Source: Schistocerca nitens
Lineage: Eukaryota; Arthropoda; Insecta; Orthoptera; Acrididae
Length of the DNA: 64,000 nucleotides
Direction: 5' to 3'
Assembly (NCBI RefSeq): GCF_023898315.1
Contig: NC_064622.1
Coordinates: forward strand, 162,956,178-163,020,177
The position numbers and the translations under genes are program-made. Below the pieces are notes generated by a model, which had not been told where the DNA came from, ran no database searches, and was given only the letters and a program-made list of their open reading frames with translations. This document shows positions 22,325 to 33,338 of the stretch, one piece after another; the first letter of the stretch is position 1, and each line of letters begins with the position of its first letter.

Positions 22325-22713
22325 GCCGACCGGGTTGGGAGAGTGGTTCTAGGCGCTACAGTGTGGAACCGCACGGCCGCTACAGTCGCAGGTTCGAATC
22401 CTGCCTCGGGCATGGATGTGTGTGATGTCCTTAGATTTAAGTAGTTCTAAGTTCCAGGGGACTGATAACCTCAGAAGTTAAGTCTCATAGTTCAAAAAAT
22501 GGTTCTGAGCACTATGGGACTTAACAGCTGAGGTCATCAGTCCCCTAGAACTCAGAACTACTTAAACCTAACTAACCTAAGGACATCACACACATCCATG
22601 TCCGGGGCAGGATTCGAATCTGCGACCGTAGCGGTCGTGCGGTTCCAGACTGAAGCGCCTAGAACCGCTCGGCCACCATAGCCGACTAAGTCCCATAGTG
22701 CTCAGAGCCATTT
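22325..22713 (+). mobile_element. SINE-A copy, split by a second SINE-A
   Basis: The 5' portion runs 22325-22490 and the last tail segment (CATAGTGCTCAGAGCCATTT) resumes after the inner insertion. A perfect 11-bp TSD AACAACACACA flanks it at 22314-22324 and 22714-22724. It is inserted in SINE-B. Confidence 0.92.
22491..22684 (-). mobile_element. SINE-A copy nested in SINE-A
   Basis: Complete minus-strand copy ending in the head CGGTGGCC-type sequence. It split the outer copy inside TAAGTCYCATAG, which appears on both sides with one mismatch (about 22479-22490 and 22685-22696). It is the youngest insertion of this nest. Confidence 0.92.
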
Positions 22714-23045
22714 AACAACACACACCCCATGCCCGAGGGAGGACTCGAACCTCAGGCGGGAGGGGCCGCGCAATCCGCGACATGGCGCCTCGAACCGCTC
22801 AGCCACTTCGCGCGGCGAAACAGAAAAACAAACAAATGGAACTTACGAATGAAATGGACGTACGCGAGATGGACGGAGGAAGTTGTTTTCTCGATTCCAA
22901 GAAATAATACCTAGACCACGGCCTTCGGAAAGAGGGCAGATAACATTACAACTGTCTTGTACGTGTGGTGCTCTGCAGCATGGAAATATTGAGCTGCCCG
23001 CCATCATAAGCTTCTTGTATACTGGTTTCCAGGCACGTACCAAAG

Positions 23046-23816
23046 ACTTTTGTCAATAACAGCCATGCAAGTGTCTAGTTATATGAAAATATTAATGATC
23101 GTACTAATTTTCGGTAGCCAATGGCGATGTTTTACATACAGAGCACATCGCTAATGACAATTACACAGTATGTGTGAAGGTGGCCTTCATCCAAAAGTGG
23201 ATGCCAAGTAGTTAATCGTGGCTAATAGTAGCAGTAGCAGCAGCCTCAGAGGAAAGTTGAGTTTGTTGTATAACAACGTGATCTGTAGATGATAATCACT
23301 CCAATGATTTGGTAGAGTGACTGTGTGAAAGGAAGCAGGTGTCTCAAGGGCTAGCCTGTACCTGGTCCTACAAGTTTTCCCGTTGCGCTTGGCTTGACTC
23401 CGTTATTATCTCAGGTGAAAAGAGCCGCTTTGCTGCTAGTAAGAAAAACATTTGTGGGTTACTAGACCGTGATAGCTTCATTTACTGCAACTGCTATCAC
23501 GTATAAAATGTTCGTAACAAATTTTTCTGGTTTTTTCGTTATTGCAGGCCAGCCATAATGTAAATTGGAACGAGGTACGCAGAAATGTAAGTAGCGGCTT
23601 TTTCTTCAATGAGAGATTTAAAAAGTGAATATCACACAGAAGAGAACTTTGTGTGCCTAACTGCTACAAAATGGATCTGGTTTTGACCTACGTTGGTGTC
23701 AAGAGTATTTCCTTGGTATAAGGACGGCAAGTGAGTCCACTCTGTTGCATGTGGAAATTCAAGAATGAGTCGTGATTCCGTTGTTGAAAGTCAGTATTGT
23801 CAGTAGGAAAAATACT
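23046..23816. other. No gene recognised
   Basis: No ORF or repeat end that I can name. Confidence 0.4.
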
Positions 23817-24430
23817 CACTCAGGTGACAAAAATCATAGGATAGCGATATGCACATATACAGATGGTGGCAGTATCGCGTACACAAGGTATAAAAGGGCA
23901 GTACATTGGCGGGGTTGTCTTTTTTTTCGGCTTTAGGTGGAGCTGTGATTTATACTCAGTAGTTTCATGTATAACGATTTCAAACGTCATTATGGCCGGA
24001 CGACGGGAATTAAGACTTTCAACGCAGAATGTTAGTTGGAGCTAGACGCATGGGACATTCCATTTCGGAAAACTTTAGGGAATTCAATATTCCGAGATCC
24101 GCAGTGTCAAGTTGAGTGCCCGGAATACCAACTTTCAGGCGTTACCTCTCAGCACGGACAACGCAGTGGCCGACGGCCTTCACTTAACGACCGAGAGCAG
24201 CGCCGTTTCCGTAGAGTTGTCATTGCTAATAGTCGAGCAATATTGCGTGATATAACCGCAGAAATCAATATGGGACGTACGATGAACGTATCCGTTAGGA
24301 CTGGGGCGAAATTTGGCGTTAATGGGCTCTGGCAGTAGAAGAACGACGCGAGTGCCTTTCGTAACAGCACGAAATCGCATGCAGCGCTTCTTCTGAGGTC
24401 GTGACTATGTAGGTTGATCCCTAGATGACT

Positions 24431-24853
24431 AGCGGGCCGCGGTGGCCGAGCGTTTCTAGGCGCTGTAGTCCGGAACCCCGCGACTGCTACTGTCGCGCCC
24501 GCATCTCGTGGTCGTGCGGTAGCGTTCTCGCTTCCCACGCCCGGGTTCCCGGGTTCGATTCCCGGCGGGGTCAGGGATTTTCTCTGCCTCGTGATGGCTG
24601 GGTGTTGTGTGCTGTCCTTAGGTTAGTTAGGTTTAATTAGTTCTAAGTTCTAGGGGACTGATGACCTCAGATGTTAAGTCCCATAGTGCTCAGAGCCATT
24701 TGAACCATTTTTTTGCTACTGTCGCAGGTTCGAATCCTGCTTCGGGCATGGTTGTGTGTGATGTCCTTAGGTTAGTTTGGTTTAAGTAGTTCTAAGTTCT
24801 AGGGGACTGATGACCTCAGATGTTAAGTCCCATAGTGCTCAGAGCCATTTGGA
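24431..24853 (+). mobile_element. SINE-A copy split by a chimeric SINE
   Basis: Head part 24431-24495 (GTGGCCGAGCGTTTCTAGGC) and remainder 24725-24853 (B box GGTTCGAATCC through CAGAGCCATTT). The outer TSD is CCTAGATGACT (24420-24430) against CCTAGACGACT (24854-24864), with one mismatch. Confidence 0.9.
24496..24713 (+). mobile_element. Chimeric SINE (SINE-C-like head, SINE-A tail), copy 1
   Basis: The head GCATCTCGTGGTCGTGCGGT with B box GGTTCGATTCC and body CTCGTGATGGCTGGGTGTTG is not SINE-A; it resembles the SINE-C at 48150. From GTCCTTAGGTTAGTTAGGTT onward it is the SINE-A tail. Perfect 11-bp TSD TGCTACTGTCG (24485-24495 and 24714-24724), inside another SINE-A. Confidence 0.92.
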
Positions 24854-25457
24854 CCTAGACGACTGAAAAACCCAGGCCTGGCCAGATTAGTCCGGATTTC
24901 GCTTGGTAAGAGTTGATGGTAGGGTTCGAATGTGGCAGCAGACTCCACGAAGCCATGGATCCAACAAGGCACTGTGCATACTGGTGGTGGCTCCGTAATA
25001 GTATGAGCCGTGTTTGCATGAAAGGAGATGGGTCTTCTGGCCCAACTGAACCGATTATTGGCTGGAAATGGTTATGTTCGGCTACTTGGAGACCATTTGC
25101 AGCCATTCATGAACTTCATGTTTCTAAACAACGATGGAATTTTTATGGATGACAATGCGCCATGTTACCGGGCCACAGTTGTATGTAGCTGGTTTGAAAA
25201 ACATTCTGGACAGTGAGTGATTTGGCCATCCATATCGGCATGAATCACAGCGTACATTTATGGGACATTACCGAGAAGTCAGATCGTGCAGAAAATCCTG
25301 CACCAGCAACACTTTCGCAATATTGTGGACGGATCTAGAGTCAGCATGGCTCAACGTTTCTGCAGGAGACTTTCAACGATTTGTTGAGTCGATGACATGT
25401 CGATTTGCTGCACTGAACCGGACAAAAAGAGGTCCGACACGATATTAGGAGGTATTT

Positions 25458-25675
25458 GGCCGCATCTCGTGGTCGTGCGGTAGCGTTCTCGCTTCCCACG
25501 CCCGGGTTCCCGGGTTCGATTCCCGGCGGGGTCAGGGATTTTCTCTGCCTCGTGATGGCTGGGTGTTGTGTGCTGTCCTTAGGTTAGTTAGGTTTAAGTA
25601 GTTCTAAGTTCTAGGGGAGTTATGACCACAGCAGTTGAATCCCATAGTGCTCAGAGCCATTTGAACCATTTTTGA
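25458..25675 (+). mobile_element. Chimeric SINE, copy 2
   Basis: Nearly identical head and body to 24496-24713 and the same junction to the SINE-A tail. Flanked by AGGTATTT (25450-25457 and 25676-25683). It lies just inside the right end of the 23817-25705 Tc1-like element. Confidence 0.9.
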
Positions 25676-25705
25676 AGGTATTTCATGACTTTTGTCACCT
25701 CAGTG

Positions 25706-27279
25706 TACTACGCTGAAGACAAGCAGATCATGACGCGTTCAGTGGCGATAGTGACATGGATCGTAGCTGAGCCCACATAAGTTAATTGGCAATGTATTCT
25801 GTGCTATTATCGACGCTCAGGAGTGCATTGTTAGCACTCGTGCAGTACTGAGACACTCTTTAATTTCACGTATTTTGTAAGTGTTTAGGTGGTAGTTTCT
25901 CCTACACGGACGTGCATTCCACGGTCACAATCGTTTTCAGTGATCGAGTCGTCGTGTCGTGAAATTGAGAATCCACGTGCACTTTCGCCTCCATTACGTA
26001 GGAGGCTGTATGTAGCGATATTATGTGATTAAAAGAATATATATGTCAGGCTGTGGAACAAAACCTTTTTTGAGCATTTTGATGATCATGAAATTATTTT
26101 ACCGAGAAGTGAGGGAAGAATACATCAGTTATAGTGGTGCTGGACTCACGTTTCTGGAACACTATGGTTAAGGGGTCGGCCGAAATAACGATAACAGAAC
26201 ATTTTGAAACAGGAGGGAAGGGAACAAGTTTCCATTTAAGACTGACTTGGGATTCGACATACAATTTATCGAGATGTCGCCGGTCATGTAACTTTTCAGA
26301 GCCAGAAGACACGGAAGCGGTATTCATTTCACAGAATATAGGCACGCGCGAAGGGAAATAAATGCCCCTGACGGTGCGTACCGATCGTCCAGAGTCGAAC
26401 TGAGATGTAAATAAAGGTTCCACACCAAAACCACTTCATAAAGTCGCAAAAAAAAAAAAATGGTCGGACCAGAGTTCAGACATGGATCACACATGAGACG
26501 ATTTGGTGAATCGTTGCAGTACTGTGCGCGAAAATTGAATCGTTAACTTTGTTGGAAATCTGATGAAAACCGCTATCAATCAACACAGCATCAAAGCGAT
26601 TACAGCTATGTAAGTGCCACTGAACACTTCTAAAGATATAGCAACAAGACGGTTATCGTGAGTCAACTTGGTGAGACCACTGCATGTTCCGAGAAGAGAA
26701 TCAGTTAACTTGGTAGCATCATAGGGAAAAAATGCTTCGGTGGAGATCGTGTTAAGAATAGTAAAAGCTGTCGTTTCGGCAAATGCGGGGTTGTAGCATT
26801 TGAAGGTTATAATTTGTTACTAGATTTCATTCCTGGCATTCTTTTACGTTTTGTAAGAGTGTTCATTTGTTACCAGTTTTATCTGATCTCAATTGTTCAT
26901 TTCTAACTTCTGATATCCCAGCACGTTTTATCTGCATTCGTTTGTTTAGTGTAACGAAACGTGTCAGCGATAGCTTTTCTGACGCCGGTCTGCCGTTTCA
27001 TGTAAAACACGGAGAGTGACCACGCTCATTCACTGAATACGCTGACTTATTCTGAAGCTTTACGCTGCTTTCGGAGAACACCCCAGAAGGACCTCAGACG
27101 ATGTGCATTGCTGTGTTTAGTCCTGAGTCTCACATTTAATGGCACTGACCCAGGCACTGCTGTGGGCAAATCACTGGCTAAATGAAACACGTTTGAGAGT
27201 TAAAGTCGCTGCGACATCAAAAGCATTAGAGCTGGAAATGATCCGGAGGAGCTGGATTAAAGTACTTGAATGAACTATC
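25706..27279. other. No gene; possible retroposed 3' end at 26410-26460
   Basis: An AATAAA (26410-26415) is followed 32 bp later by a 13-bp A run (26448-26460), as at the genomic end of a retroposed transcript. No upstream coding sequence is recognisable. Confidence 0.35.
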
Positions 27280-27961
27280 CTGCAGTGGGTGTGCTGTCTG
27301 TGTGTAGGATGGGGAAGGGGCGACATCTATCCGAGTTTGACCGACGGCAGAATGTGCTAACCCGGAGGCTCGGCAGGAGCATTTCGGAAACTGGACGACT
27401 TGTCGGGTGTTAGAGGAGCACTGTGCTGAGTGTCTTCAACACGTGGCGAAACCAAGGTGAAACTAGATCCAGATGTCGTGGGGTTGGATGGCCACCCCTC
27501 ATGAGAGATACCAGACGTCTAGGCTGGGCAGACTGGTAAAACAGGACGGGCGGCGAACTGTGGCGGAACTAACATCAGACTTTAATGCTGGGCTGCGTAC
27601 AAGTGTGTGTTTGAGCACACGGTGCACCGAACACTCCTAACGATGAGCCTCCGTAGCCGACTACTCATGCATTCTGCAATATAACCATCACGACTTCGGC
27701 AACTACGACAGAAATGGGCACGTGCCATCGGCACTGGACGCTGGCGCAGTGGCAGAGCGTTGCGTAGTCAGATGAATCCTGCTACCTTCATCATACCGAT
27801 GGAAGGGTGCCAGTTCGTCGTCTTCCAGGGGAACAGTTCCTTGGCACCTGTGCTGCGTGACGGAGACAAGCTGGCGGCGGCTCCATAACGCTCAGGGGAA
27901 CATTCAAGTGGGCATCCATGGGTCCTGTGGAGCTCGTGCAAGGCACCGTGACGGCCAAGGA

Positions 27962-28158
27962 ACCGGCCGCGGTGGTCTCGCGGTTCTAGGCGCGCAGTCC
28001 GGAACCGTGGGACTGCTACGGTCGCAGGTTCGAATCCTTCCTCGGGCATGGATGTGTGTAATGTCCTTAGGTTAGTTAGGTTTAAGTAGTTCTAAGTTCT
28101 AGGGGACTGATAACCACAGCAGTTGAGTCCCATAGTGCTCAGAGTCATTTGAACCATT
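27962..28158 (+). mobile_element. SINE-A copy in Tc1-like element
   Basis: Head variant CGCGGTGGTCTCGCGGTTCT with B box GGTTCGAATCC. Perfect 13-bp TSD TGACGGCCAAGGA at 27949-27961 and 28159-28171. Confidence 0.95.
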
Positions 28159-28179
28159 TGACGGCCAAGGATCATCATA

Positions 28180-29118
28180 CGAGGTGTGGCTAGAAAAAAA
28201 CCGGACTAGTACTGGTGAAACAATAAAACGAATGCAATAAGGCTGAAAGTCGCGTGGCCTGTCACGTGACTCTCGCTCCGCCTACTGCTCAAGTTTCATC
28301 TGCCTCCTGCACTCAGTCTGCCCGTGGCGTCTGTTTTAAGTAGTTGACGTTTTGTCTGTGCGTCGGAAAATGTTGAGTGTACAGAAAGAACAGCGTGTTA
28401 ACATCAAATTTTGTTTCAAACTAGGAAAATCTGCAAGTGAAACGTTTGTAATGTTACAACAAGTGTACGGCGATGATTGTTTATCGCGAACACAAGTGTT
28501 TGAGTGGTTTAAACGATTTAAAGATGGCCGCGAAGACACCAGTCATGACACTCGCACTGGCAGACCATTGTCAGCAAAAACTGATGCAAACATTGAAAAA
28601 ATCGGTAAACTTGTTCGACAAGATCGCTGTTTAACAATCAGAGCAGTGTCTGAGTTAACAGGAGTTGACAAGAAAAGTGTCGAACAAGTTTACCGATTTT
28701 TTCAATGTTTGCATCAGTTTTTGCTGACAATGGTCTGCCAGTGCGAGTGTCATCACTGGTGTCTTCGCGGCCATCTTTAAATCGTTTAAACCACTCAAAC
28801 ACTTGTGTTCGCGATAAACAATCATCGCCGTACACTTGTTGTAACATTACAAACGTTTCACTTGCAGATTTTCCTAGTTTGAAACAAAATTTGATGTTAA
28901 CACGCTGTTCTTTCTGTACACTCAACATTTTCCGACGCACAGACAAAACGTCAACTACTTAAAACAGACGCCACGGGCAGACTGAGTGCAGGAGGCAGAT
29001 GAAACTCGAGCAGTAGGCGGAGCGAGAGTCACGTGACAGGCCACGCGACTTTCAGCCTTATTGCATTCGTTTTATTGTTTCACCAGTACTAGTCCGGTTT
29101 TTTTCTAGCCACACCTCG
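28180..29118. mobile_element. Mariner palindrome (two inverted 5' halves)
   Basis: Arms 28180-28620 and 28678-29118 are both 441 bp and inverted copies; I find only about two mismatches by eye and no indel. Both outer ends are CGAGGTGTGGCTAG and TA flanks both sides (28178-28179 and 29119-29120). Each arm encodes the N-terminal DNA-binding part of a mariner-type transposase, with LSVQKEQRVNIKFCFKLGKS, TQVFEWFKRFKDGRED and SAKTDANIEKIG. The 57-bp centre continues the plus-strand reading (CLTIRAVSELTGVDKKS). The catalytic domain is absent, so the unit is non-autonomous. A transcript across it would fold into a very long hairpin. Confidence 0.93.
28352..28677 (+). pseudogene. Mariner transposase N-terminal fragment
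   Basis: Truncated coding piece of a mariner transposase. The start is either the Met at 28352 or the internal Met at 28370 (MLSVQKEQ), which looks like the family start. It holds the first helix-turn-helix (FCFKLGKSASETFVMLQQVY), the second DNA-binding motif (CLTIRAVSELTGVDKKS) and nothing downstream. After 28677 the open frame runs into the inverted arm and encodes unrelated antisense residues to 28780. The catalytic Asp residues are missing. The same N-terminus is encoded on the minus strand at 28678-28946. Confidence 0.85.
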
Positions 29119-29533
29119 TATACTGGCTGCAGACGGCGTTCACCCCTTCATTACGATCATGTTTCCCGAAGGCAATAGCATTTTTCGGCCAGATAATGCG
29201 GCATGTCACGAGGCCAGGAGCGTGATGGAGTGTTTCGAGGAACACAGTGGCGAGTTCCAATTTATGTGCTGACCACCCAGCTCGCCAGACCTGAACCCGA
29301 GCGAAAGCATCTGGGATATGATTGAACGCAGCGTCAGAGCCCATTGGCACCTCCACGGAATTTACGGGAATTAAGTGACTTTGTGTGCACAGATGTGGTG
29401 CCACCTCCCTCATGCGACCTATCAAGGACTCACTGCTTCCATGCGATGACGCGACGCCGCTGTTATCCGTACCAAAGGTGGACATACTGGCTATTAGGTA
29501 GGTGGTCAAAGTGTTCTGGCTTCTCAGCATATA

Positions 29534-30664
29534 TCACGTCTACCGATTTCCGTCCTATTCGGATAATTCCTTCGTTATGCGTCTTTTTTATTTTTACTTT
29601 ACGTTTTGTCTCACAGTGTATTTGATGACAGTGTAATACCAGTTTTCGCGCCACGTCAAAGACCTTCGACAAAAAAATTTGGTAGGTTGCTACTGCCCTT
29701 ACTACTGCCCTTACTGAACGTGCGTATTGTTACTGACCTTTCATCTTGGGCGTAAGGCTTTTTCATCTGGAGTATGAACGTTTGCGACGATAGGAAAGGC
29801 AACTGTATGTTCCATATTATTGTGAATTGTGCAAACTTAATTTTGTGTGTTCTCGTTTTTCAACTATCTGCGTGTAGACTTGCTAAGACGGATGTAATCA
29901 ACCAACCTGACCCTTATGTAGACAACAGCTTTGCAAGGCTGCTGATTCGACTCGGATCCTCCTCATCTCCCTGTTCACTAGCAGCCGCGGTACGCATTAG
30001 GTTCCGCGATCAAGTATGGTCATCCACCGATAATAATATAAAACACAAGTTCGAGACTCGTGGAATGCCTAGCACGAACTGAGTGCTCACAGATGCGGAA
30101 TCAATACACACAGAAGCTAATGCTGCGAAGGTAAAAAAACTGCTTTTTAAAAAACTGACGAACAGTAATTAATTATAAATTTTTAATTAATCTGTGGTGT
30201 CAGCTAATGAGATGTTTAATATTAATGTCTGAAGAGCAGTGCACTTTTCAAAGCCACATGATAAATATTGTAACCAAGCCACGCAATGACAGGCGTAGAC
30301 GTCGGTACAGATCTGGCGGCAGAGAGAAATCAGCAGCCCATCGGTCTCTAATAGAAACACTGTTCGTCGTTCATTCTCAAAACAAAATTGAAAATAACGC
30401 CCACTCAAAACTGAGCACTGACTCAACTGGAGAAGGAAATCGCCTGTAATGTTGTTACATGAATTACCACCACAGGGGCAGTTTTGACAGTCACTTGGTC
30501 CTGACAAAGGCTATGAAGATAATCGTCGAAAGCTCGAGGTTTTACCCTGAACTGATGCGGCATGAAGTCCGAGTATGTTTTAACTGTATTAATGTCTGGT
30601 TATAAACTGCGTGTAGCTTGATCCATGAACGACGCCATGGATATAACAGTTTTCTGTTGCCATC
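29534..30664. other. No gene recognised
   Basis: Open frames at 29774-30082 and 30187-30507 show no domain. A TGAAGAT..TCGAAAGCTCGAG motif lies at 30514-30538, related to the recurrent GAAA-hairpin motif. Confidence 0.4.
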
Positions 30665-31529
30665 ACACTTGTGATTTTGATTTAGGAGACGATTTCCTTA
30701 GTAGTAAATTATGCCACGTATGTAGTTGCTACTATGACTCCATGTTACGCTTAAAAAATAGATTACAGAGGTTTTACGCTATTTTAGGAGTACGTTATTT
30801 TCGAGCAGTTGTTGAAAATCTGTTATATATAAAGTCCTTGTTTTAACGTACTTAAAATAACTTACAAATATTTGTTCTTTTATTGGGTAGCACGTCATTT
30901 TTGAATAGTTGATACAAAGATCTTATATATAAATATCTATCACAGTAATCTAATGAAACAGTACTGAAAACTATGGGAGTCGAATAAAAACTTCTATATG
31001 ATTGCGTGATGTTTCGCATTACAGTCGTATTTATTAATGAGTGTAGTGATAATTTTGCATTCTATGGTTCTGTAATGTTTCGTCGCAGAACTGGTAAAGA
31101 GTTATCTAGGAATTTCCCAGTTCGCAGGTCTTCTTGCTCATTTAAAATAATTTATAATTAATGAATAATAATTTTAAGGAAATTACATAGTCATATTTAC
31201 ACCAGTGATGAATGGTAATTAAATGTAATTCAGAACAAAAGCTTATGCAACTTAATTAACAAATTTCAGTAAAATAATTATAATCTTCCTAGTGTTAAGT
31301 ACGTCATAAGAAGGACCTTGTATATATAACAGCTTTGCAACAACTGCTCGAAAGTAACTCGCTCCTAAAATAGCGTAAAACCTCTCTACTATATTTTGTG
31401 AGCATAACATGGAGTCATAGGAGCGACATACATGACATAATTTACTACTAAAAATCATCCATAATGTAAGTTACAATGTGCCTAGTACATCTGCAGATAT
31501 AACTTGTTTGTAAATCAAAATCACAAGTG
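30665..31529. repeat. Long foldback repeat
   Basis: Left arm (about 30665-30860) and right arm (about 31290-31529) are inverted, diverged copies. They share CACTTGTGATTTTGATTTA at the outer ends, TTTTACGCTATTTTAGGAG, and CATGTTA/TAACATG with GGAGTC/GACTCC nearby. Both arms can be read as SSKLCHVC..., with YFRAVV..LLYI, simply because they are copies. The AT-rich centre has no gene. Confidence 0.65.
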
Positions 31530-33338
31530 TCAATAATCTATCCAATGTATAATGCTTCCGTTTTAGGTACTTGAAAATGGCCTAAGGCCGAAATTGTACA
31601 ATTGAAGGCATCACAAAATCATTCAAAAACATCATCGCAGCTCCAGACTACCGCACTGAAAATCATAGAAATGTTATAGGTCGTTACTAATGGCATACCA
31701 CAGCGCAAGATTCGTACTTCACATAGAAAGATAAAATACGTCGTTATCCACTACCACCTTTACGTTTCTTGTCTTCAGGGTTAACTTTCACTGCCTGCTG
31801 AGAGTCTTTCTTCATTTATTGGAAATACTAGCGTACTAGATCAAACACTACCGAAATAACGACCTGGCAAGTGAAAAAAATTAGGAATGCCAAATGTGTG
31901 GGGATATAGTAAGCAATGCAAAAGCAGTGTTCTAAGCGTTGAGTCAATTCCACATTTTGAAATGATTTTCCTTGTGATGAATACTTGGTGTCGGCCTACG
32001 GTAACAATAGCGCATTCACATTTGGTACATTTATATGCTTCTTTAATATATTTATTTGAAGTTTCAATTTAAACGTTGACTTCTGCTACGTCGCTATGGA
32101 AGGTGATATATATTCCATTTCACGTTTTTGTCTTCCATCAATATAGAAACTTCGGGGAACTTTCAACTTTCGCACAAAACTATTAACTTTTTTACTGGAA
32201 AAAAGTCCTATTTTCCAAGCGTGTATATTTTTACATGCATGCCTATACAACTTATGGGGTATTGTTTACTGTTACTTTTACGTTCGAAGTTTCCATTTCA
32301 CAGACTTTCAAACCACGCAAACATCCAGATGATAGCCAAACTCGTTCCATAACTTTGTGATCATACATTGAGTTACTGGGTCCACTTCCTCACTGCTTTA
32401 CGAGGTAGCATTTGACCCAAAGTTGTTGGGAGAGGAGGCAATAAACAGAGTATTTAATAAAACTCCATCCCCGCCCCCCGCCGCAAAAAATCACTAACCG
32501 TGAGATCAGTTGACCTTGTTTTGCTCGTCATCAGGCTTTTATAATTACATTCATAAGTAAACAAAAAATACTGAGATAATTTAAAATTAATTATTTTCTC
32601 ATTTAGAAGCGGTATCTAATGTATTCTTCACGCAGGTCGATAACTGATTTTCTGATGCAAACTAAATGTCCGCCTTAATGGAGTGATAGTGTGATCGTTT
32701 ATGTGCAGTTAAAAACAGAGTTCTGCATTGAATTACAGAAAAATTAGCAGCTCAGGATTTCTAGCAAAGTGATGCAATTATGCAGCAAAATATGGTTGTT
32801 CCTTATGGAAATACGAGGCAAATGAAGCTTGAAACCGACAAATCATAATCAAAAGGCCTGATATGTAGACATCATGTTACATACTAACGTTGCAAAATAT
32901 CGCGATGCGTTCAGGACAGGCATGTCCAGACTCAACAAGAATGACCCATACAACAACAATAATGGCAATAGTGACGTCACTTTTTTGAATCTGTGCCTCC
33001 CTTCACCTCTAACGCCATCCTTTCCTATATTTTCTTCTCCCGAGGAAGCAGACGAACGAAATAAACCCAAAAGTGGTACAACGTATTCAGTAAAATAAAG
33101 AACAATGTGACTGATTGTGTAAAATAAATAACTGATTCATAGGTCAAGCTACTTTGAGATGTGTGAGAAAAATTAAATGGTACAAAACAGTCCCCCCAGA
33201 AATGTGAGAAGGCGATTTGCCAATTCTGTTGGGCCGTGAAGACAGCGGGAAAAGGTAAGTCGTGAGGAAGTTAAGTGTAGCAAAAAGAAAAGATGAATAA
33301 TGAAAGTCTAATGGAGATAATCTTACCCATAGTGAGAT
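31530..33338. other. AT-rich, no gene supported
   Basis: No recognisable coding sequence. A C-run (CCGCCCCCCGCCGC) lies at about 32470. A CTTGAAAATGGCCTAAGGCC-GAAATTGTACAATT motif is at 31570-31604. Confidence 0.4.

Larger units (their letters stand above)
22157..22816 (-). mobile_element. SINE-B copy hosting two nested SINE-A copies
   Basis: This is a second tRNA-derived SINE family. On the minus strand the head is GCCGCGCGAAGTGGCTGAGC with B box GGTTCGAGTCC, and the body reads CTAGGGACCGATGACCTCAG. The perfect 11-bp TSD GAAACAGAAAA (22146-22156 and 22817-22827) brackets the whole nest, proving it was the first of three insertions here. Its 3' side holds a (GT)n(GA)n microsatellite. Confidence 0.9.
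21950..23045 (+). repeat. Unclassified interspersed repeat, copy 2 (interrupted)
   Basis: Related to 12670-13150. The match is in two pieces, about 21950-22156 and 22817-23045, split by the SINE nest at 22157-22816. Shared strings include GAATTACTAGAAG, CTACGAAT and GAAGTTGTTTTCTCGATTC. No coding content is recognised. Confidence 0.5.
23817..25705 (+). mobile_element. Tc1-like transposon with nested SINEs, inactive
   Basis: Terminal repeats match: left CACTCAGGTGACAAAAATCA, right end TGACTTTTGTCACCTCAGTG followed by TA. Decayed transposase blocks on the plus strand include GHSISENFREFNIP-like helix-turn-helix sequence, RPSLNDREQRRFRRVV (about 24175-24225) and MDDNAPCYRATVV (about 25150), which holds the second catalytic Asp. 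The position of the catalytic Glu is mutated, and stops and frameshifts occur throughout. A SINE-A with a chimeric SINE inside it interrupts the element at 24431-24853, and a second chimeric SINE sits near the right end. Confidence 0.8.
27280..29533 (+). mobile_element. Tc1-like transposon, decayed, hosting a SINE and a mariner palindrome
   Basis: Broken plus-strand transposase of a second Tc1 family. Readable blocks are GRGDIYPSLTDGR (about 27310), the first catalytic Asp in SDES (about 27770), the second in RPDNAACHEA (about 29190) and the Glu in LNPSESIWDMI (about 29300). The right end includes AGGTGGTCAAAGTGTTCTGG. All three catalytic positions survive, but many stops and frameshifts disrupt the frame. 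Removal of the SINE (27962-28158) and the palindrome (28180-29118) restores continuity at the TA before CTGGCTGCAGACG. The left end is approximate. Confidence 0.8.

Noticed and set aside
28678..28780. C-terminal part of the 142-codon frame starting at 28352.
   Set aside because: It is antisense sequence from the inverted arm, not transposase.
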